DNA of 53,841 bases, taken from the NCBI GenBank assembly GCA_026388665.1, contig JAPLJJ010000061.1, positions 1-53,841 on the forward strand, given 5' to 3'. Both the position numbers and the translations under genes were made by a program. Every line of letters starts with the position of its first letter. Position 1 is the first letter of the stretch. The stretch comes from Deltaproteobacteria bacterium (lineage in GTDB: Bacteria; Desulfobacterota; Desulfomonilia; Desulfomonilales; Desulfomonilaceae). A model generated the notes under the pieces. That model made no database searches and was not told where the DNA came from. It saw only the letters and a list, made by a program, of their open reading frames with translations. This document shows positions 7,396 through 15,483 of this stretch, in pieces.

Positions 7396-9075
7396 ATGGG
7401 ATATACGTCAGATTTACTTGAACTCATAAAGAGAGTTGACAAAACTAGACCCGAGCGAGTTGCTCGTAAAAAAGCCGGTGAAGAGTTTCCGGCCCTCACT
7501 TTGGATCAGCGCAAGGCCAGACTCGAGAAATATCATCCGGATTATAGACCCGGAGCGCTCCGCGAACTCAAGATCGGCCCAAGTAAGGGCTATTCCGTAG
7601 CTCAGGAAATAGCTGATCAGTTTGAAGCTAGGAGCCGGATAGACCCCGACAAGATAGACTTGAACGAAGTTCATTACGAAACTGATGTTTTGGTTATCGG
7701 AGGCGGCGGCGCAGGAACAGCGGCCGCTCTATTGGCCGAAGAAAAAGGCGCGCAAGTTATCATCGCGACCAAACTACGGCATGGCGACGCTAACACTATG
7801 ATGGCTGAAGGCGGAATTCAGGCCGCAACCAAGAGTTGGAAGGATTCTCCTTACTACCATTATCTTGACGTAATTGGGGGTGGTCACTTTGAAAATGACC
7901 CACTCCTCGTAAAAACCATGGTGTCAGAAGCCCCAAAGGCAATAGGCTGGTTGGAAAACCTGGGTTGCATGTTCAACAAATGGCCTAGTGGGAGTTTGTT
8001 CACACTCCACGGGGCAGGGACGTGTCGCAAGAGGATGCATTACGCAGGCGACATCACCGGCGCTGAAATAATGAGGACTCTAAGGGATGAAGCCAGAAAC
8101 AGAGTCAAAAACATAGGGGTTCTTGAATTTTCTCCTGCAGTGGAGTTGCTTCTCGACGATCAGGGGACTTGTTCCGGGGCAGTGCTCTACAACCTTGAGA
8201 CTGAAGAGTATTTTCTAGTCAAGGCTAAAGCTGTAGTTATGGCTACCGGTGGATCCGGTCGCCTTCACATGCAAAAATTCATGACCACTAACCATTACGG
8301 AGCGACTGGCGATGGGCTGGTTATCGGATACCGTATCGGCGTTGGCGTGAGATTCTTACACGCGACTCAATATCATCCGACCGGCGCAGTATTCCCTGAA
8401 CAGGTTGAAGGCTTGCTAATTACGGAGAAAGTAAGGGGCGCAGGCGCAAACCTCGTCAATACAGATGGTGAACAGTTTGTTTTCGAACGTGAGCCGCGAG
8501 ACATCGAATCCTCAAGTATTATTCGTGAGTGTGAAAAAGTAGGTAAAGGGATACCGGTCCCAGGACAGGCAGGTAAATTTGGAGTATGGCTTGATTCCCC
8601 TATGATTGACCTCCTCGAAGGAGAAGGGACAGTAGAACGGGAATTCCCGGCTAAATTCATTCTCTTCAAACGCCATGGAATAGACATTTCCAAAGTGCCT
8701 ATGTTGATCTACCCCACACTGCACTACCAAAATGGGGGATTGGAATATAAATCAGACGGATCAACTAAAGTGCCAGGTTTTTTTGTGGCTGGTGAAGTAG
8801 GTGGAGGCGTCCACGGAGCGAACCGATTGATGGGTAATTCTCTTCTGGATATTACGGTCTTCGGGAGATTGGCTGGTGAATCAGCCGGTAAGTTCGCTGT
8901 TGAGAGAAAAGATGTAGGGAAAATCAGTGTTGAGCATGTTCGTCAGTACCACAAGGAACTTGAAGCCTCCGGAATCATAACGGATAGGGTTTCCCCAATG
9001 GTCTTGCCGGATTATACGAACCCTGAAGTGAAAAAGCGTCAATTGACCACAACATATATAGGGTCCTTAAGATAA
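7396..9075 (+). CDS. Fumarate reductase/succinate dehydrogenase-like flavoprotein subunit
   Basis: 559 residues from the ATG at 7396, chosen because GGAGG lies 5 bases before it; in-frame TTG 7381 and ATG 7384 have no such site. After a 95-residue N-terminal extension the FAD-binding Rossmann motif VIGGGGAGTAAA appears. Residues that bind or act on the dicarboxylate in FrdA/SdhA are present: QYHPTG, ITEKVRGAG, the Arg of EPRDIESSS, the His of YPTLHYQNGG and the Arg of HGANRLMGNSLL. The His that carries covalent 8-alpha-FAD in SdhA/FrdA is replaced by Asn (GDANTMMAEGG), so the FAD should be non-covalent. The C-terminal helical domain is short. No Tat signal: cytoplasmic. The substrate may be fumarate/succinate or a related unsaturated acid. 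Confidence 0.85.
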   Translation: MGYTSDLLELIKRVDKTRPERVARKKAGEEFPALTLDQRKARLEKYHPDYRPGALRELKIGPSKGYSVAQEIADQFEARSRIDPDKIDLNEVHYETDVLVIGGGGAGTAAALLAEEKGAQVIIATKLRHGDANTMMAEGGIQAATKSWKDSPYYHYLDVIGGGHFENDPLLVKTMVSEAPKAIGWLENLGCMFNKWPSGSLFTLHGAGTCRKRMHYAGDITGAEIMRTLRDEARNRVKNIGVLEFSPAVELLLDDQGTCSGAVLYNLETEEYFLVKAKAVVMATGGSGRLHMQKFMTTNHYGATGDGLVIGYRIGVGVRFLHATQYHPTGAVFPEQVEGLLITEKVRGAGANLVNTDGEQFVFEREPRDIESSSIIRECEKVGKGIPVPGQAGKFGVWLDSPMIDLLEGEGTVEREFPAKFILFKRHGIDISKVPMLIYPTLHYQNGGLEYKSDGSTKVPGFFVAGEVGGGVHGANRLMGNSLLDITVFGRLAGESAGKFAVERKDVGKISVEHVRQYHKELEASGIITDRVSPMVLPDYTNPEVKKRQLTTTYIGSLR

Positions 9076-9082
9076 GCATTTC

Positions 9083-9625
9083 ATGATATCTGATTTGTCA
9101 AAAAAAAAGGGTAACCTGTCAGGTCTTTTGGGCTATCTCGCAAAACTCAAAGATCCTGAGTCCTATTGGGGGCGTCAGGCGGTCTATTGCGGGATCATGC
9201 TTGTATTGTTGATAGGGGCCGGTGTCTTATTAGGGTTTTTGACGTTATCAGGTGTTTTTGGTGGTGGAAACATTTCATATCCAGCCTATGGTTCCCCCGG
9301 GCAGGTGGTTTTCAAACATTATACGCACATGTGGTTCAAGAACGGAAAATACAAGGATTGTAAAACCTGTCATGACAAGTTGTTTGCTTCCCAACAATAC
9401 GGCACTTTTATCTTAAGGGCGTTAAAGGATTCCCCACCTCTAAAGGTCCACATAGGGAAAGAGGAGTCAACCCTTTTCGTGCCCGGAACGTTAGAGGAAG
9501 ATGAAAAGTCTATGGTGAAATACGGGGTTCCTAGAGCATGCGCTACGTGCGCCACAGGCGCCTGCCATGACGGCAAGGAGTCTTTTAGTCGATTTGAATG
9601 TTTGGGTTGCCATAGAGTTAAATGA
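9083..9625 (+). CDS. Membrane-anchored three-haem cytochrome c (c7/c3-like)
   Basis: 180 residues. One N-terminal membrane helix (about residues 37-58) anchors a periplasmic domain with haem sites CKTCH (103-107), CATGACH (156-162, a C-x4-C-H motif) and CLGCH (173-177). The segment VVFKHYTH ahead of the first site supplies His residues of the kind that serve as sixth haem ligands in class III cytochromes c3 and c7. C-x4-C-H sites are known in tetrahaem c3, so the third site is believable. The gene sits between the fumarate reductase-like pair and the molybdoenzyme-type module, 7 bases after the former, and could be the haem subunit of either, as QrcA or ActA is in related complexes. Confidence 0.75.
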   Translation: MISDLSKKKGNLSGLLGYLAKLKDPESYWGRQAVYCGIMLVLLIGAGVLLGFLTLSGVFGGGNISYPAYGSPGQVVFKHYTHMWFKNGKYKDCKTCHDKLFASQQYGTFILRALKDSPPLKVHIGKEESTLFVPGTLEEDEKSMVKYGVPRACATCATGACHDGKESFSRFECLGCHRVK

Positions 9626-9658
9626 ATTGCTTATCTAATTAGTTAGAAAAATAAACTT

Positions 9659-10411
9659 ATGAGTGGAACTGAAATAAGAGACAAAATTGATACTGCAAAA
9701 ACAGGTCCTGACGCTAAATCGGGGGATGGCGGTTGCGTCATGAGTCAGGAGAAACCTAAACGCTGGGGTATGGTTGTTGATCAGAGGCGCTGCATCGGTT
9801 GTCATAGCTGCACAGTCGCCTGCAAAAGCGAAAACAATGTACCTCTGGGCTATTGGCGATCTTGGGTTAAAGGAATCCAAAAAGGGGATTTCCCCAGCGT
9901 TAGCAATATGTTTCTGAGAAGACTCTGTAACCAATGCGACTCTCCACCCTGTGTTCAGGTTTGTCCGGTGCAAGCCACGGTCAGGAGACCTGAAGATGGT
10001 GTTATCGTGATGTATTACGGAAAGTGCATCGGTTGTGGAATGTGTATCTCAGCTTGTCCTTATGACGCCAGATTCTTTAACCCCTTCAGGAATACAGCCG
10101 ATAAGTGCGATTTCTGTGTCACCCGAATTGATAACGGTCTCCAGCCTGCCTGTGTAGAGGCTTGTGTCTCAGGAGCCTTGATTTTTGGAGATATCGACGA
10201 TTCTTCGTCTGAAATCTACCATGTTCTAGCGACTATCCCTACCTCGGTCATAAAATCCGAATTAGGAACGAAACCCAAGGTCTATTACATTCAGGCTGAA
10301 CACTCCTTAAAAGGAAGAATCTCGTTTTCGGAAAATTTCAAAGAGGCTATTATCGATTATCGGAAAAGTATCCCGAGCCCCGAAGCTTCTTACTGGGAAA
10401 AACAGGAATAG
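9659..10411 (+). CDS. PsrB/DmsB/QrcC-like four-cluster ferredoxin subunit
   Basis: Up to 250 residues. Sixteen cysteines in four groups (CIGCHSCTVACKS, CNQCDSPPCVQVCP, CIGCGMCISACP, CDFCVTRIDNGLQPACVEAC) match the electron-transfer subunit of complex iron-sulfur molybdoenzymes. There is no export signal, as is usual for a subunit that hitch-hikes with the Tat-exported catalytic partner. The start is uncertain: ATG 9659 lacks a ribosome site, while ATG 9740 (MSQEKPKRWGMV) has GGGGGAT about 12 bases upstream and would give the typical family N-terminus. It precedes the NrfD-type gene by 10 bases. Confidence 0.9.
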   Translation: MSGTEIRDKIDTAKTGPDAKSGDGGCVMSQEKPKRWGMVVDQRRCIGCHSCTVACKSENNVPLGYWRSWVKGIQKGDFPSVSNMFLRRLCNQCDSPPCVQVCPVQATVRRPEDGVIVMYYGKCIGCGMCISACPYDARFFNPFRNTADKCDFCVTRIDNGLQPACVEACVSGALIFGDIDDSSSEIYHVLATIPTSVIKSELGTKPKVYYIQAEHSLKGRISFSENFKEAIIDYRKSIPSPEASYWEKQE

Positions 10412-10421
10412 AAATAAACAA

Positions 10422-11312
10422 ATGGAATCTACCGTTCTTTACAACGTGCCTCACGAAATTCCCTGGAAGGTTTTGATTCCTCTATATTTTTATTTTACGG
10501 GGCTTAGTGCTGGTTCGTTCATTCTTTCAACACTATCAACAGTTTTCAGGATCAAACGTTTCAAACCGATGGCACTGCCTGCGGCGATTATTTCTTTTTT
10601 TCTGCTATTGCTGGCACCGGCCTGTCTGATTTTGGATCTTCGGCAACCGTTGCGATTCTGGCATACCCTGGTTCCGGAATATTTCAATCCTACATCCGCC
10701 CTATCTTACGGGTCATGGTTGTTGACCCTGTACCCAATTGCGAATCTTATCTACATCTATTTTATATATGTGAAAAACGATCGTATAACCCGAATTATTG
10801 GGACGATAACAGTGCCTCTGGCTATTTTCGTACATGCGTATACAGGGTTCGCTTTCGCGTTGGTTAGAGCCCGGGCATGGTGGCATTCAGCGTTAATGCC
10901 CGGCTTTTTTCTTACTTCCGCTCTCTTGTCTGGTATAGCCCTTCTTGTAATTGTCGCTCTCATTATGGATCGATTCCGGACTGAAAAATTGGAGGAGGAT
11001 TTATACAAGAGCCTCCGTATTATGATGATTGGTATCTTGCTTACCGATCTATTTTGGACAGGAAGTTTTTGGCTAACTCTTTTGGTATCAAATGCGGATG
11101 GACATGCATCCATATTGTTGGCGTTGCATGAAACATTTTACCTATGGGGAGAAATCGTTGCTGGAATGCTTTTCCCCTTGGCAATACTCGTTTACCCAAA
11201 AACCGGAAACAATAAGATGTGGCTGTCCTTTGCCTCGATATTGATAATTTGCGGTGTTTTCTTGATGAGATACTCAGTTGTTTTCATCGGTTTTGATATC
11301 CCTTTGAGTTAG
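10422..11312 (+). CDS. NrfD/PsrC-family quinone-interacting membrane subunit
   Basis: 296 residues with about eight strongly hydrophobic helices and short loops, the standard NrfD/PsrC/QrcD architecture. The N-terminal segment PWKVLIPLYFYFTGLSAGSF matches the family's first helix, and the helix with HAYTGFAFALVRARAWWHSALMPG has the charged and aromatic residues expected near the quinone or proton path. It would anchor the ferredoxin and catalytic subunits to the inner membrane and exchange electrons with menaquinone. It lies between those two genes with spacings of 10 and 23 bases, a typical B-C-A order. Confidence 0.9.
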   Translation: MESTVLYNVPHEIPWKVLIPLYFYFTGLSAGSFILSTLSTVFRIKRFKPMALPAAIISFFLLLLAPACLILDLRQPLRFWHTLVPEYFNPTSALSYGSWLLTLYPIANLIYIYFIYVKNDRITRIIGTITVPLAIFVHAYTGFAFALVRARAWWHSALMPGFFLTSALLSGIALLVIVALIMDRFRTEKLEEDLYKSLRIMMIGILLTDLFWTGSFWLTLLVSNADGHASILLALHETFYLWGEIVAGMLFPLAILVYPKTGNNKMWLSFASILIICGVFLMRYSVVFIGFDIPLS

Positions 11313-11335
11313 AGGCTTACCTGTAAAAAGCTAAT

Positions 11336-13627
11336 ATGTCTAAATTAACACGTAGAGACTTTCTAAGAATTGCTTCCTTAATGGGAGGGGCGTCTCTGTT
11401 CGCCGGTTGTTCCTTGTTTGAAAAACAAGCAGACGTGCCTGAATACATCGAAGGCGCTCCGGCAGTCGATCCTATAGAAACATTGCCGGGAATCGGAAAT
11501 AAATATACTGTTTGCGCCCTTTGCTCGGGAGCCTGCGGCATTAGCTGTCGGATAGCCCAGGGAAAACTTGTAAAAATAGGCGGGAATCCATTTCATCCGG
11601 TTTCTAAGGGAGAGCCTCTAGCTTTTGACACACCGCTGGAGCTGGCGTGCAAAGTCGGGGCGTCCATTTGCGCTATCGGATCTAGCGGCATACAAACTCT
11701 GTATGATCCCTTCAGAATCCTTAAGCCACTTAAACGCATCGGTCCGAGGGGATCAGGGAAATGGAAGGCAGTTTCATGGGATCAGGCCATTCATGAAATA
11801 GTTCAAGGCGGCAATCTTTTTGGAGAGGGCGACGTTGAGGGCCTTAGAACAATCAAAGCGTCCGGATCTGGGCCCACACTATTAGCCGGTAGAATTGACT
11901 GGGGAGCGCTTACCTTTGTGGAAAGATTTTTTTCATGTTTCCCCGGGGCGACTCTCGCACGTTCTAGTGATGTGATCTTAGATCACAGAGCTTCTTTAGT
12001 CGCTGAATCGGTTTTTGGACCTGGACTTGGTTTATTGGATGCCGATTACCGAAAGGCAGAATTTTTGCTGACTTTTGGTTTGACACCACTAGATTCCGGT
12101 GAACCATTAGTGTCAATCGCTCGCGAAATAGCGAATGCGCGATTAAAATCGCCATGTATGTCTTGGGTAGTGGTGGATCCACGACTTTCGACTTCTGCGT
12201 CCAAAGCTGACCATTGGGTTCCCATTATTCCTGGAACAGACGATAAATTAGCCTTAGCCATCGCAAAGGCCCTTTTTGAGAAATATTCAGAATCTTTGAA
12301 ACAGCGCGATGATGAACTAAAAAAACTTACCGAAAAATATTCATTTCAGGAACTCGCCTCATCTTGTGGAATTGAATCGGGGATCATATTCAAGATAGCT
12401 GATATGTTGGTTAAAGCCGGCCCAAAATCCGCAGCGCTCTGTGGAAATAGTATTTTAGGACAGCCTGATGGTGAAAATACCGCTCGATTAATCCTGACAC
12501 TTAATTCATTGGTTGGATCGACCCCATGGTCGGGTGGTTTATTGAGCCGGAAGCAAGGGGTCTTTGAACATTTGAAGACTTCGTTCCTGGGTCCGGATTC
12601 TCTTAAGTTAGATCCCATACCGCTGCCCCCAAAGAATCGCGCTCTTATTATGTGGGAGGCAGATCCGGTTTATTACGAACCTCAAACAACACCTGATACG
12701 CTTTCTGACAGAGCGGCAAATCCGTTATTTATAACAATTGATCGGACTATCACCGAGACAGGAGCCTTTTCAGATTACATTCTCCCTGACACAACGTATC
12801 TGGAGAGATGGGACATTTGCTCATTACCGCCGTCTTGTGACAAACCTGGGTTCGGGGTCAGATCTCCGGTTGTTGGTGGTATTGATTCTGAATCCGGTCA
12901 TTACTTCCCTGTTTTACCCGATAATGTGATCATGGAAGATATCCTGATTCGACTCGGAGCTTCAGTTGGGTTACCGCAATTTATCCCGGACCAACAGGGT
13001 AAATTACCCAACTCGTGGCAGTTCTATCAAAAGGCATTTTCAATCGCTGCAACTTATATTGACAAGCAATACGAGGGCATTGGTCAAGATTCAAGGCGTC
13101 AGGTCTCCGAAATATTAGACCGTGGAGGCATATTCCCAGTTTCTGACAAAAAAATTGTTTCGAGCCAATCCATAGATACCAAGGCAAAAGCTCGAAAAAC
13201 ATGGCTAATTAACTTCTCATCGGAGAAAAAAGAATCGGAAGAAGATTTAATATTGGTGGCTTATACGTTGCCTTTTCATCGATCCCCTCGATCCGGTATC
13301 AATTCGTGGTTACTTGAAACCTTACCTGAAAATAAACTAATTATAAATCCACGAGACGCTACGAAGAGAAAAATTAAACAGGGCGATGAGTTAATTGTTC
13401 AAACAACTGATGGAAAGGTTACAACTCACATAAAAGCTCAAGTCGCGCCGGGGATACGTCCAGGAATCGTGGCTATCGCAAAAGGCTTCGGTTACAAAGG
13501 ATCTGGAGCAATCGTAAATACTATTGACACCTTGAAGTCTAAGTCGGACAGAACTAGGGGCGCCGGTATAAACACTGAGATGTTCTCGGGCCAGTTGCCT
13601 GTGAGGGTCAAAATAAATAAAGTCTAA
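11336..13627 (+). CDS. Molybdopterin oxidoreductase-family catalytic subunit, Tat lipoprotein
   Basis: 763 residues. The N-terminus combines a Tat motif (TRRDFLRIASL) with a lipobox ending at Cys25 (LFAGC). The [4Fe-4S] site is Cys60, 63, 67 and 112 (VCALCSGAC and SICAIG), followed by GIQTLYDPFRILKPLKR, which identifies the PsrA/PhsA/QrcB branch. The residue two after the last Cys, normally Lys or Arg on the path from cluster to pterin, is Ile114. The molybdenum-ligand position cannot be assigned with confidence (the region around RSSDVILDH has no Cys). This raises the option that, like QrcB, it binds no molybdenum and only passes electrons. The C-terminal pterin-binding domain is complete (HRSPRSGINSWLLE...GDELIVQTTDG). 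Confidence 0.85.
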   Translation: MSKLTRRDFLRIASLMGGASLFAGCSLFEKQADVPEYIEGAPAVDPIETLPGIGNKYTVCALCSGACGISCRIAQGKLVKIGGNPFHPVSKGEPLAFDTPLELACKVGASICAIGSSGIQTLYDPFRILKPLKRIGPRGSGKWKAVSWDQAIHEIVQGGNLFGEGDVEGLRTIKASGSGPTLLAGRIDWGALTFVERFFSCFPGATLARSSDVILDHRASLVAESVFGPGLGLLDADYRKAEFLLTFGLTPLDSGEPLVSIAREIANARLKSPCMSWVVVDPRLSTSASKADHWVPIIPGTDDKLALAIAKALFEKYSESLKQRDDELKKLTEKYSFQELASSCGIESGIIFKIADMLVKAGPKSAALCGNSILGQPDGENTARLILTLNSLVGSTPWSGGLLSRKQGVFEHLKTSFLGPDSLKLDPIPLPPKNRALIMWEADPVYYEPQTTPDTLSDRAANPLFITIDRTITETGAFSDYILPDTTYLERWDICSLPPSCDKPGFGVRSPVVGGIDSESGHYFPVLPDNVIMEDILIRLGASVGLPQFIPDQQGKLPNSWQFYQKAFSIAATYIDKQYEGIGQDSRRQVSEILDRGGIFPVSDKKIVSSQSIDTKAKARKTWLINFSSEKKESEEDLILVAYTLPFHRSPRSGINSWLLETLPENKLIINPRDATKRKIKQGDELIVQTTDGKVTTHIKAQVAPGIRPGIVAIAKGFGYKGSGAIVNTIDTLKSKSDRTRGAGINTEMFSGQLPVRVKINKV

Positions 13628-13845
13628 GCTTTACAAGTGGATTTCTCTAACATTCTGACATTACCAGTCTTTTGTTATTTTTCTCAATCAAATCGCCATT
13701 CTTAATTTTATTCCAAAGCGCTAGTAGCTCTTCTTTAACACACAGAGATAATATATAGCATTAACCTTTATGTATATCATTTTCATTTGACATGACATAT
13801 TATCTTTGTTACTAGATTTTCTCAGATTTTACGATGGGGTAACCT

Positions 13846-15357
13846 ATGTTCTCGTTAAAATTGAGAAGGTCTAACGCTTCAGTCAAGATTCCTAACCATA
13901 CCCTGTTGTATGGCATAGTCGTCGCTGCTCTAGGCTCTTTTATTACATTGGGAGCCGTGACCAGGCTATACGAATTGAAGGAATTTTTCCCACTCAGGCT
14001 ACCCGACCAATTAAATGAATTCCTATTAAATTATGTCCCGTTCATGTTTGGGGTCTTTATTACAACTGTTGCCGCGTGCGCTGGTGTGATTGTTGGATTG
14101 AATTGGCTATTCGGAGGCCTTAAGCGAATTTTCAGGCTGAGATTGACTTTCCAGAACCCCAGGGAGTTTTATAGATTAAATGAAGTTACCGAGGGACTGC
14201 GTGAAGGCAAGATCACAACTTATGATTCGGCTCCTTCGATAATTTTTTATGTCCTTGGGAGGGTCTGGTCCAACGCGAGATACATATCCCAAATACCGGG
14301 CCACATCATCAAATGGAACATGAAATTCATTTGGAAAGCCGTAGCGGTAGGGATTGTAATCCATTTCTTTTTCAAAGTATTGGAGTCCGCTCCCAACTAT
14401 TTGGCTTCTTTGGGACTTGGCTCAAATTATCTACTGCCATCCCCTTATCCATTCTATAAGCTATTGTTCATTGTCTGTGTACTAAAATTGTTTATTTCTC
14501 TGTTGCTTATACCGCTAAAAAAACCAGTGGCCGCCAGAGAAATGGATTCAATGATCGTTGAGGGAAAGGGACATCCTTCTGTATTTTTCTCAATCATTGA
14601 AGAAGGATCAAAGATTTTCTCCTATAAAGGACTGCCGAATCGAGTGATGAGGTCAAATCCAACCAAATCGACCGACGGGGAAACCGTAATCGGATCACTC
14701 ATAGAAAGTTTTCCGGAATACGTGAAGACCTCCAATAGAGTCGCTTCATTGTTGAGTCTAACACTTGGATCGGTCATGTGTCTGGTTGGATTTCTGCAAT
14801 TAATATTGATGCAGTACCCGAGTTTTTCCGTCGCGTACGATGATTTTTTTCGTATTTATATGTTTACAGCCTTAGTGGATATCATGCTTAATATTCTCAT
14901 AATTCTTTTTGGGAAGAGCTTTCTTGATCAGGCCCAAGCTCTTATGGCAGTCTATCGTTTCAAATCAAATTTGGTTTATGCAGAGGCTAAAGGAGATTTC
15001 GACACCGATTCAGTCGCTCGTGACAAGGAAAAAAAAGGTGCCGCGTCAGGTTTCAACCCACTTAGAGAGGGCGCATTTAACGTTCGTTATTTCTCTGCTG
15101 TGGCAATATCGGAATCAGTGACCCCTGAAGGTCCCCGTGAACTAATTGGCCTCGGAACATCAGAAAATTTGACAAAGGTCGTCACAAACTTGAAGTATCT
15201 GCCGTTCCAGGTTCAATTCGTGGATCGTTACCCCAGTGCATGGACGTCAGATCTCGAAATTATAGAAGACAGTGATGACACATGCACAGAGCCTCAGGAA
15301 TCGAATATAGACGCAGTGTCGCATCAAGGACATCAAACAATTTGCACAAACGCTTAG
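13846..15357 (+). CDS. Polytopic membrane protein of unknown function
   Basis: 503 residues. Hydrophobic segments lie near residues 18-38, 62-88, 160-175, 197-225, 300-325 and 338-360. A long soluble C-terminal tail (about 370-503) ends in an acidic stretch with several His and Cys. I do not recognise a family. A 218-base AT-rich spacer separates it from the molybdoenzyme gene and contains TTGACA at about 13789, so it probably has its own promoter. It is followed 126 bases later by the secreted PA14 protein; the two may act together at the envelope, which is only a guess from proximity. Confidence 0.6.
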   Translation: MFSLKLRRSNASVKIPNHTLLYGIVVAALGSFITLGAVTRLYELKEFFPLRLPDQLNEFLLNYVPFMFGVFITTVAACAGVIVGLNWLFGGLKRIFRLRLTFQNPREFYRLNEVTEGLREGKITTYDSAPSIIFYVLGRVWSNARYISQIPGHIIKWNMKFIWKAVAVGIVIHFFFKVLESAPNYLASLGLGSNYLLPSPYPFYKLLFIVCVLKLFISLLLIPLKKPVAAREMDSMIVEGKGHPSVFFSIIEEGSKIFSYKGLPNRVMRSNPTKSTDGETVIGSLIESFPEYVKTSNRVASLLSLTLGSVMCLVGFLQLILMQYPSFSVAYDDFFRIYMFTALVDIMLNILIILFGKSFLDQAQALMAVYRFKSNLVYAEAKGDFDTDSVARDKEKKGAASGFNPLREGAFNVRYFSAVAISESVTPEGPRELIGLGTSENLTKVVTNLKYLPFQVQFVDRYPSAWTSDLEIIEDSDDTCTEPQESNIDAVSHQGHQTICTNA

Positions 15358-15483
15358 GGATTAATTCAAGAGAAAAACAATGAGGCATTCGACTTGAGAA
15401 TCTTAAGATGTGATTAGAACCTTTTTTGTATTAAACTCGTTTTCCAGTTTTCCGCTTTTGTCTTGCTGATATGAGGTGGACAG

